Assembly (NCBI GenBank): GCA_023399035.1
Contig: JAEWQX010000055.1
Coordinates: 1 to 6,126, forward strand
Reading direction: 5' to 3'
DNA length: 6,126 bases
Origin: Bacillota bacterium
GTDB taxonomy: Bacteria > Bacillota > Clostridia > Clostridiales > Clostridiaceae
A program made the position numbers and the translations under genes. Positions within the stretch are counted from its first letter, which is position 1. The number at the start of each line of letters is the position of its first letter. The notes below the pieces were generated by a model, which saw only the letters and a program-made list of their open reading frames with translations, was not told the DNA's origin and searched no databases. Of this stretch, positions 1 through 5,299 are shown in pieces.

Positions 1-1070
1 ACTCTTTTTCTTCTATCTTCATCAGCATAATCACCACCACCAAAAAGTCCAGTTGTATTACTAAAAACTCTTGAACCCATAGCATTACTTTGACCTGTTA
101 TTGAATTTGCTCCTGTTCCTGGTCTTCCTATGTTTCCAGTCATAAGTGCTAAATTTATTATAGCCTGTGCAGTTCTAACAGCTTCATAACTTTGGTTAAC
201 TCCCATTGTCCACCAGAATGAAACTCTCTTTCCTGCATGTATTAATTCCACAAATTCAAGAATTTGTTCCTGTGTTAATCCTGTAGCTTCTACACCTTTT
301 TCTAATGTGTATTTCTTAACGAATTCTTTGAATTCTTCATATCCTTCAGTATAATTTGCAACATATTCTTCATTTACATAACCTTTTTCAATTATAAGGT
401 TAGCTACTGTGTAAAATAATGCTAAATCGCTTTTACCTTTTATTCCATACCAGTAATCAGCATTTTGAGCTGTTTCTGATCTTCTTGGATCAATTACAAT
501 AAGCTTCTTATTCTTATTTGATCTTATTCTTCCCCAGAATACTGGATGGGCAACTACTGGATTAGCTCCTATTAATACAATAGTATCTGAAAGTTCTGCA
601 TCTTGTAGTGTATATGGTGGTGCATCAAATCCAAAACTTTGCTTGTGAGCAACAACTGCACTTGCCATACAAAGTCTTGTATTACCATCAAGATTAGTCT
701 TTAAGTAATTTCTCATCACATGTCCAAGTAATGCGAATTCTTCTAAAGTAAGCTGACCTGTACTTATACCTGCTACACTTTCTTTTCCGTATTTTTCTTG
801 GATTTCAAGAAATCTGTCTGCAACATATTTGAATGCATCATCCCATTCTAATGTTTTGAAAGAACCATCATTTTGTCTTACCTTTGGTAGTGGTGAACTT
901 TTAACAACTGTTTGCTGTTTATCTAATGAAAGTCCCTTTATACAAGAGAATCCATCATTTACTGGATAACCTTTAGTCGGTACAACTTTTACTATTTTGT
1001 CATCTTCAACATAGAAATCCATGTTGCAGGCTAAAGCACAAAAATTACAAGTTGATTGAACCTTTTTCAT
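1..1070 (-). CDS. narB: Nitrate reductase catalytic subunit, cytoplasmic NarB/NapA-type molybdopterin oxidoreductase (partial, N-terminal 356 residues)
   Basis: This is the amino-terminal half of a Mo-bis-MGD enzyme that reduces nitrate to nitrite; the gene runs off the left edge. Seen in the sequence: a 4Fe-4S motif with Cys8, Cys11, Cys15 and Cys43 (CX2CX3C then SCIKG), and a likely molybdenum-ligand Cys134 in NTRLCMASAVV, the form found in NarB/NapA enzymes. A cofactor-binding stretch, MGVNQS...NLALMTGNIGRPGTG...GQSNAMGSR (about 289-334), resembles NarB more than formate dehydrogenase, whose equivalent usually reads GQNNVQG. The start has neither a Tat nor a Sec signal, so the enzyme should be cytoplasmic. 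The ATG at 1070 is preceded by GAGGA at 1077-1081, six bases away. Its own promoter region lies upstream, separated from asrC by a hairpin. The electron-donor subunit is not in view and may lie beyond the left edge. A Cys-type formate dehydrogenase is a less likely alternative. Confidence 0.88.
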   Translation of the reverse strand, partial: MKKVQSTCNFCALACNMDFYVEDDKIVKVVPTKGYPVNDGFSCIKGLSLDKQQTVVKSSPLPKVRQNDGSFKTLEWDDAFKYVADRFLEIQEKYGKESVAGISTGQLTLEEFALLGHVMRNYLKTNLDGNTRLCMASAVVAHKQSFGFDAPPYTLQDAELSDTIVLIGANPVVAHPVFWGRIRSNKNKKLIVIDPRRSETAQNADYWYGIKGKSDLALFYTVANLIIEKGYVNEEYVANYTEGYEEFKEFVKKYTLEKGVEATGLTQEQILEFVELIHAGKRVSFWWTMGVNQSYEAVRTAQAIINLALMTGNIGRPGTGANSITGQSNAMGSRVFSNTTGLFGGGDYADEDRRKR

Positions 1071-1114
1071 TTGTATTCCTCATTTCTTTTGATTATATAT
1101 TTAATAAGCTTATC

Positions 1115-1120
1115 ATTATA
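1115..1120 (-). promoter_or_regulatory. Predicted -10 box of the nitrate reductase promoter
   Basis: A perfect TATAAT reads on the minus strand about 45 bases ahead of the narB start codon. No good -35 box lies 16-18 bases upstream (the best is TTTTAA-like), which suits a promoter that needs an activator. The start of transcription would fall near 1108, on a 10-bp perfect palindrome ATAAGCTTAT at 1104-1113. This is prediction from sequence only. Confidence 0.5.
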
Positions 1121-1158
1121 GTACCTCATGAATCGCTTAAAATATTAGCTTATGTACA

Positions 1159-1178
1159 ATTGTTCATTTTTTAACAAT
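1159..1178. promoter_or_regulatory. CRP/FNR-type palindromic operator upstream of the nitrate reductase gene
   Basis: The plus strand has ATTGTT, eight bases, then AACAAT. The core TGTTC-N6-TAACA (1161-1176) has the 16-bp geometry of CRP-family sites (TGTGA-N6-TCACA). Six outer base pairs per arm match perfectly. The centre at 1168.5 is about 60 bp from the predicted transcription start near 1108, close to the -61.5 position classical for class I CRP activation. The obvious candidate binder is the Crp/Fnr-family protein encoded at 4352-5041, but that link is inferred. Confidence 0.5.
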
Positions 1179-1246
1179 GATTGCAAAAAAATTAACAAAC
1201 TTAATTAAAATTTTTATAGAAAATATTTAACTAAATTTTTAATAGC

Positions 1247-1274
1247 AGCAGTTAAAGATATTTCTTTAACTGCT
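1247..1274 (-). terminator. Hairpin after asrC, probable Rho-independent terminator of the asr operon
   Basis: GCAGTTAAAGA (1248-1258) pairs fully with TCTTTAACTGC (1263-1273) around a four-base loop, and one further A-T pair extends the stem to 12 bp. It begins 13 bases past the asrC stop codon. Following it on the minus strand is TATTAAAAATTT, which is only moderately T-rich, so termination may be partial and some readthrough into narB is possible. The plus-strand side has no T-run. Confidence 0.6.
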
Positions 1275-1286
1275 TACTATAAAATA

Positions 1287-2264
1287 TTAATTATCTACTG
1301 AATTAAAATGTATTCCACTCCAGTGAACACAATGTTTCATAATTGTCTTTGGTCCAAGTTCAACTCCATCAAGAGCCCACTTTTTATATTCTTCAAAACC
1401 AACTCTGTCAATTATGTATCCAATATGTTCTTTTCTAGCTGGTGCATTTGGATCTATATACTTATCAACAAATTTATATGTATTTAATATTATCTTCTTA
1501 ATGCTTTCTTCATCAGCCCATATTAAGAAATCTTCTCCAAGTCTAGGATTTTTCTTACCTGTTCTACCCATGATAGTTAACTTGTAATATTTTTCCTTAC
1601 TTCTTGTAAATGCTCTAGTTGGACACTTAGTAACACAAACTCCGCATCCTATACATCTTTCTTTATTTCTTACAACTCTGTAATTTTCAACTGATAAAGC
1701 TCCTACTGAAAGACTCTTACATGCTTTAACACATGCTCCACAGCTTACACATCTATTCATATCATATTGTGGCTCTGTCATACCTATTATTCCAAAATCG
1801 TGCATTCTTGCTTTTCCACAGTCATTAGAACATCCTGTTAATCCTATCTTGAAATGTAAGTCATGTGGGAATACTGATTTTTCTATTCTTTTTGCAAATT
1901 CAGCTGTATCATAATTTGCAAAAGGACAGACTTTATTACCTATACATGCACTTATGTTTCTTGTTCCTGATGCAGTATACCCCTTATCAGTTTCCTTTAA
2001 GTTAATTTCAAGGCTTTCTATGATTGGCTGTAACATTTTAGTTACGGCATCCATATCTTCATACTTGATACCTTCAATTTCAAATCCTTGTCTTGTAGTT
2101 ATATGTACTAATCCATTTCCGTACTTGTCAGCTATTTCCTGAACCATTCCAAGAACTTCAGATTTTAATAATCCGCCTGGTACTCTTATTCTTGAAGCAC
2201 CAATACCTCTTACCTTAGAAACTCTAAAGGCATTTTTCTTAAGTTTCTTTGTATTAATATCCAT
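1287..2264 (-). CDS. asrC: Anaerobic sulfite reductase subunit C (siroheme catalytic subunit)
   Basis: Catalytic subunit for the six-electron reduction of sulfite to sulfide in the cytoplasm. Numbering is from the ATG at 2264 (325 residues, near the roughly 337 of Salmonella AsrC). An N-terminal nitrite/sulfite reductase ferredoxin-like half-domain contains VHITTRQGFEI (about 53-63). The siroheme/4Fe-4S-binding cysteines are Cys107 and Cys113 (CX5C), then Cys145 and Cys149 (CX3C). An inserted two-cluster ferredoxin domain follows, with Cys172/175/178/182 and Cys204/207/210/214 in CX2CX2CX3C spacing. All expected ligands are present. A longer reading from a TTG at 2270 is possible, but it would leave only one base between AGGAGG and the start, so the ATG with seven bases is preferred. 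It is the last gene of asrABC, 14 bases after the asrB stop codon. Other siroheme reductases, including nitrite reductase, are related, but the AsrA and AsrB neighbours settle the assignment. Confidence 0.93.
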   Translation of the reverse strand: MDINTKKLKKNAFRVSKVRGIGASRIRVPGGLLKSEVLGMVQEIADKYGNGLVHITTRQGFEIEGIKYEDMDAVTKMLQPIIESLEINLKETDKGYTASGTRNISACIGNKVCPFANYDTAEFAKRIEKSVFPHDLHFKIGLTGCSNDCGKARMHDFGIIGMTEPQYDMNRCVSCGACVKACKSLSVGALSVENYRVVRNKERCIGCGVCVTKCPTRAFTRSKEKYYKLTIMGRTGKKNPRLGEDFLIWADEESIKKIILNTYKFVDKYIDPNAPARKEHIGYIIDRVGFEEYKKWALDGVELGPKTIMKHCVHWSGIHFNSVDN

Positions 2265-2271
2265 ATTCAAG

Positions 2272-2277
2272 CCTCCT
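2272..2277 (-). promoter_or_regulatory. Ribosome binding site that fixes the asrC start
   Basis: A perfect AGGAGG reads on the minus strand immediately after the asrB stop codon (2279-2281). It stands seven bases from the ATG at 2264 and only one base from the in-frame TTG at 2270, which makes the ATG the credible start. Confidence 0.85.
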
Positions 2278-2278
2278 G

Positions 2279-3070
2279 TTAATCAACTAAATCTTTACCC
2301 TTAGTATAGTTAAATACTGGTCCATCTAAGCAGATATATGTATCATCCATTTTACAATGTCCGCATTTACCAAGCCCGCAGCACATCTTTCTTTCATGAG
2401 AAATCCAAATATTTTCTTCTGGAATACCTCTCTTTAATATTTCAAGCACTGTAAATTTCATCATCATTGGAGGTCCAACTACTATGAATGCTGTATTGTT
2501 TATATCTTTGATTTCTAATTCAGGAATAAATGCAGTAACAAGACCAGTCTTTCCTGTATATCCTTCTTCTGCTCTGTCAACTGTTAAAGTTAAGTTCATC
2601 TTGTCTTCCCAGTTCTTTAAGTCATCTTTGAATAAGATATCTTCTGGAGACTTAAATCCACAGATTAAGTTTAAGCTTTCAGCTTCATTTCTGTTTGCTG
2701 CAAAATACTCTACAACTCCTCTTACAGGTGAAAGTCCTGTTCCACCAGCAACAACTGTTATTTCCTTGCCCTTATAGTCATTTACGTCAAATCCATTTCC
2801 ATAAGGTCCTCTTAGGAATAATTTATCTCCAACATAATTTGTAAAGATTTCATTTGTAACTTTTCCAACCTTACGAATTGTTAAGTCTATTGTTCCTTCT
2901 CCTATTCCACTTACTGAAATTGGTGCTTCACCAAATTTAGGAATAGACACTTCAAAGAACTGACCTGGCTTTACATCACCTTCGTAAGTCATTCTGAATG
3001 TATATTCAATATCTGTATGTTTAATAACTTCTTTAATTTCTGATATAAATGGGATATATTCGTTCTTCAT
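2279..3070 (-). CDS. asrB: Anaerobic sulfite reductase subunit B (FAD/NAD-binding, 2Fe-2S electron-transfer subunit)
   Basis: A ferredoxin-NADP reductase-fold protein related to PyrK that should take electrons from NAD(P)H and pass them to AsrA and AsrC. At 263 residues it is close to the usual AsrB length of about 270. The N-terminal half is the flavin-binding barrel: APISVSG at 49-55 occupies the FAD-contact position and FLRGPYGNGF lies at 85-94. The nucleotide-binding half begins with VVAGGTGLSPVRG (106-118), and VVGPPMMM (197-204) is the later conserved strand-loop. The C-terminal 2Fe-2S ligands lie among Cys230, Cys231, Cys236, Cys239 and Cys247 (CCGLGKCGHC then a distal Cys), as in PyrK. 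The ATG follows the asrA stop codon with no bases between. Its ribosome binding site GAGGTGG (3076-3082) lies inside the end of asrA, so translational coupling is likely. Confidence 0.93.
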   Translation of the reverse strand: MKNEYIPFISEIKEVIKHTDIEYTFRMTYEGDVKPGQFFEVSIPKFGEAPISVSGIGEGTIDLTIRKVGKVTNEIFTNYVGDKLFLRGPYGNGFDVNDYKGKEITVVAGGTGLSPVRGVVEYFAANRNEAESLNLICGFKSPEDILFKDDLKNWEDKMNLTLTVDRAEEGYTGKTGLVTAFIPELEIKDINNTAFIVVGPPMMMKFTVLEILKRGIPEENIWISHERKMCCGLGKCGHCKMDDTYICLDGPVFNYTKGKDLVD

Positions 3071-4078
3071 TTATTCCACCTCTTTAATAGCATCTTCAAG
3101 TTTATTTATACAGTTTGAGAATGAGATGTATTCTGGACATACATCATCACAACGTCCACATCCTACACACATATGGTATCCAAAACGTTTCTTATAATCA
3201 TAAACCTTATGCATTACTTTAAATCTCATCTTGTCACCTTGTGGTTTTCTGAATGAAATTCCACCTGCCATGTCTGTATATCCATTTATCTGACATGAAG
3301 CCCATATTCTTCTACGTTCTCCCACTTTTCCGTTATCTCTGTAGAAGATATCCTGCATTGTGAAACAAGTACATGTAGGACATACGAAATTACATCTTCC
3401 ACATCCTATACATCTTTCACTATATTCATCCCACATCTTAGAATTAAATACTTTTGTAGAAATATTATCAGGTATATTTACCTTAACTGTATTTTCAGTA
3501 ACGAAATCAGGTGTAACTTCTTCTTCTTTAAATTGTTCCATCTTGATAAGTTCTTCAAGTTCTGACCATTTACAGTCTATGCTTGTAAATTCCCCATCAA
3601 CTTTTACATATGCATCATACTCATCTGTCTTATTGCTTCCCATATCTAAACAGAAGCAGTTATCAAATGTTTCTGTACATCCCATAAGTATGAATTTAGT
3701 ATTTTCTCTTACTCTCTTGTAATAGAAATCTTCTGGTCCATTGTTTAAATAAATCTGATCCATTCTCTTTAAAGCATGCATATCACAGCTTCTTAAAAAC
3801 ACTATTGCTCCCTTTTTAGGTGCACTTGGTACAGTAACTTCATCTTCTGTAAAATAAAATAAAGTCTGAGTTATTGGAGAAATAACTTCTTTAAACGAAT
3901 ATTCTGACTTTTTATCAAAAACAATTTCTTCTACCTTAGATACTTCACCATATCTTATAACATCAACATCTGAAAAAGTTCCATCTCCTTCAAATACCTT
4001 TGGTGCATAAATGCAGTAATCTTTAGACAGCTTTTCAAAAATCTTGTTTAAGCTTTCATTAACAATTTTGTAGCCCAT
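3071..4078 (-). CDS. asrA: Anaerobic sulfite reductase subunit A (4Fe-4S electron-transfer subunit)
   Basis: Electron-relay subunit of the AsrABC sulfite reductase. The 335 residues match the family length (about 347 in Salmonella). Two 4Fe-4S cluster motifs lie in the C-terminal half: Cys223/226/229/233 (CIGCGRCNFVCP) and Cys304/307/310/314 (CVGCGRCDDVCP). The N-terminal part has conserved cysteine-containing motifs FLRSCDMHALKR (94-105) and GCTETFDNCFC (133-143), shared with hydrogenase and heterodisulfide reductase-type subunits of the same superfamily. The ATG at 4078 is preceded by AAGGAG (4086-4091) with seven bases between. It is the first gene of the operon, with a long AT-rich leader and a terminator separating it from the regulator gene upstream. 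All motifs are intact. Confidence 0.93.
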   Translation of the reverse strand: MGYKIVNESLNKIFEKLSKDYCIYAPKVFEGDGTFSDVDVIRYGEVSKVEEIVFDKKSEYSFKEVISPITQTLFYFTEDEVTVPSAPKKGAIVFLRSCDMHALKRMDQIYLNNGPEDFYYKRVRENTKFILMGCTETFDNCFCLDMGSNKTDEYDAYVKVDGEFTSIDCKWSELEELIKMEQFKEEEVTPDFVTENTVKVNIPDNISTKVFNSKMWDEYSERCIGCGRCNFVCPTCTCFTMQDIFYRDNGKVGERRRIWASCQINGYTDMAGGISFRKPQGDKMRFKVMHKVYDYKKRFGYHMCVGCGRCDDVCPEYISFSNCINKLEDAIKEVE

Positions 4079-4159
4079 AATAATACTCCTTCATAGTAAT
4101 TTTGCCCTTATAAATATTCCATTGTTATTTTTTTCACTTTCAATCCCAAAATAAAACCA

Positions 4160-4173
4160 TGTGGATAATTATA
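4160..4173 (-). promoter_or_regulatory. Candidate -10 box of the asr operon promoter, overlapping a DnaA-box-like 9-mer
   Basis: TATAAT occurs on the minus strand at 4168-4173 in an AT-rich stretch and has no recognisable -35 box at 16-18 bases. Transcription would begin near 4161 and give a leader of roughly 80 bases before asrA. The next nine bases, 4160-4168, read TTATCCACA, identical to the classical DnaA box. An alternative promoter uses TTGAAA at 4220-4225 with TAAATA 18 bases on. Neither is certain. Confidence 0.35.
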
Positions 4174-4282
4174 ATATAATTTTATACGAACATAATATTT
4201 ACCATTTTTAATTAACATATTTCAAATTATATTAATAAGTTTACAGAAAATATTCAGCATAGTTTAAAGTAAAAATCCACAC

Positions 4283-4301
4283 ATATCCTTGGAATATCCT
4301 T
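4283..4301. repeat. Tandem octamer in the asr upstream region
   Basis: ATATCCTT occurs at 4283-4290 and again at 4294-4301, separated by GGA, an 11-base period of about one helical turn. It lies some 125 bp upstream of the best -10 candidate for asrA. The spacing is what a protein bound on one face of the DNA would need, but no known operator is recognised. Confidence 0.5.
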
Positions 4302-4325
4302 AACATGTCTTATATTATAAAATGC

Positions 4326-4362
4326 AAAAAAAATAAACACCGTGATAAAAATCACGATGTTT
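4326..4362 (-). terminator. Rho-independent terminator of the Crp/Fnr-family gene, overlapping its stop codon
   Basis: Arms 4335-4346 and 4351-4362 form a 12-bp stem (one pair is G-U in the minus-strand RNA) around a four-base loop. A single A and a run of eight T residues follow on the minus strand. The stop codon TGA (4352-4354) lies inside the first arm, so the last three sense codons are part of the hairpin. It should isolate the regulator transcript from asrABC. Confidence 0.9.
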
Positions 4363-5041
4363 TAAAAAATAACGCTAGTTTGTCGAAATTTGAAACAAGA
4401 ATTTTTTTACTTTTGTAGCTAACAAGACCATTTTTCTGTAAAACTTTCATTGCTCTAGATACTGTCTCTCTCTGACTCCCCAAAAGATCAGCCATATATG
4501 TTATTGATATTTCCATATCTATCAATATGCCCTCATTACACTTTATACCATAATCTTTTGCCAGTTTGTATAACTTTGCAGCAAGCCTCTTTTCAATCTT
4601 AATAGAAGATGGTGTATTTTTCAGCTGCCTATACAATCTTCTCGTCTTGCTTGATAAGGAAATTATTATATTTTTGCATAAATCAAAGTCTTCTTTCATT
4701 ATTTCGAGAAGCTTTTCTTTTTTTATTCCTAAAATCACAGCATCCTCAAATATTTCACAGTTAATTGAAGCTGGAAGCTCCTTAATTATAACTTCATTAA
4801 TTATTTTGCCCTTTCCAAGCATAAAAATAACTTTCTTCTGACCACACTCATTTATTTTATATAGTGATACAATTCCTCTTATCATAAAATATATTATGCT
4901 TACTTCTTCTTTATCCTGAAATAATATTTCACCAGACTTATATTCCCTTACATCACTTCCACTTATAACTTTTTCAATTGTTTCCCTCGAAATATTATTA
5001 AAAATTTCAAGGCTGCTTAAAACATCAACATTTATTATCAT
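4352..5041 (-). CDS. Crp/Fnr-family transcriptional regulator
   Basis: A cytoplasmic DNA-binding protein of 229 residues, the usual size for the family. Residues 1-120 form the cyclic-nucleotide-binding-like effector barrel, for example SGEILFQDKEEVSIIYFMIRGIVSLYK. A long dimer helix (about 122-145) follows, then a C-terminal winged helix with helix-turn-helix around 178-205 (ITYMADLLGSQRETVSRAMKVLQ). Recognition-helix residues Arg191, Glu192, Ser195 and Arg196 combine the CRP pattern (RE..GR) with the FNR pattern (E..SR). The four cysteines (66, 95, 122, 168) are scattered, so there is no FNR-type N-terminal iron-sulfur cluster. The phosphate-binding cassette of CRP (GE...R.A) is also not conserved, so cAMP binding is unlikely and the signal is unknown. 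The ATG at 5041 is chosen because AGGAG lies eight bases upstream. A GTG at 5062 would place that site inside the coding region. Control of the neighbouring asr or nar genes is inferred from position. Confidence 0.88.
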   Translation of the reverse strand: MIINVDVLSSLEIFNNISRETIEKVISGSDVREYKSGEILFQDKEEVSIIYFMIRGIVSLYKINECGQKKVIFMLGKGKIINEVIIKELPASINCEIFEDAVILGIKKEKLLEIMKEDFDLCKNIIISLSSKTRRLYRQLKNTPSSIKIEKRLAAKLYKLAKDYGIKCNEGILIDMEISITYMADLLGSQRETVSRAMKVLQKNGLVSYKSKKILVSNFDKLALFFKTS

Positions 5042-5049
5042 TGTATAAA

Positions 5050-5054
5050 CTCCT
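5050..5054 (-). promoter_or_regulatory. Ribosome binding site that fixes the regulator start
   Basis: AGGAG on the minus strand lies eight bases before the ATG at 5041. The longer reading frame from GTG at 5062 would enclose this site and has no purine-rich site of its own, so it is rejected. Confidence 0.8.
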
Positions 5055-5152
5055 ACACACACTATTTTATAGCTTCCACACTACTATATATTTAAATCAG
5101 ATACTATTAATACTTAAATAAATATTTCTTTTACTTGTGACTATATTATTTA

Positions 5153-5181
5153 ATAATAGAATCACCATAATAAAAAGTCAA
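5153..5181 (-). promoter_or_regulatory. Sigma-70 type promoter of the Crp/Fnr-family gene
   Basis: TTGACT (5176-5181) and TATTAT (5153-5158) are separated by exactly 17 bases on the minus strand, each one mismatch from consensus at most two. Transcription should begin near 5146 and give a leader of about 105 bases. That leader contains TAGTGTG twice (5060-5066 and 5079-5085 on the minus strand), a possible site for autoregulation. Confidence 0.65.
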
Positions 5182-5234
5182 ATAGCAATTGATTTATAAT
5201 TTTATATTTATAGAGTTCATTTTATTTTTTAATC

Positions 5235-5264
5235 TTGAATAAATGATTCTTTATAGCAGATATT
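5235..5264 (+). promoter_or_regulatory. Weak candidate promoter of the phytase-like gene
   Basis: TTGAAT (5235-5240) and GATATT (5259-5264) are 18 bases apart, and each matches consensus at four of six positions. A competing candidate is TTGTGA (5135-5140) with TAGAAT (5157-5162) at 16 bases, whose -10 box would overlap the -10 box of the divergent regulator promoter. I cannot choose between them from sequence. Confidence 0.25.
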
Positions 5265-5299
5265 AATCTTATAAAAATATTTTATGAGGTGATTAGTTT

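Noticed and set aside
1954..2142. Plus-strand open frame of 62 codons inside asrC
   Set aside because: It lies antisense within a strongly conserved gene, has no ribosome binding site I can see, and its translation resembles no family.
2265..2270. TTG start for asrC two codons upstream of the ATG
   Set aside because: Only one base would separate it from AGGAGG; the ATG at 2264 has ideal spacing.
2484..2777. Plus-strand open frame of 97 codons inside asrB
   Set aside because: Antisense shadow of the intact asrB frame; low-complexity hydrophobic and serine-rich product.
3360..3722. Plus-strand open frame of 120 codons inside asrA
   Set aside because: Antisense shadow of asrA, covering its first cysteine cluster; serine-rich product without recognisable motifs.
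4566..4841. Plus-strand open frame of 91 codons inside the Crp/Fnr gene
   Set aside because: Antisense shadow; the minus-strand frame has a clear domain structure, start and terminator.
5042..5062. GTG start for the regulator seven codons upstream
   Set aside because: The extension would contain the ribosome binding site of the ATG and adds no conserved residues.
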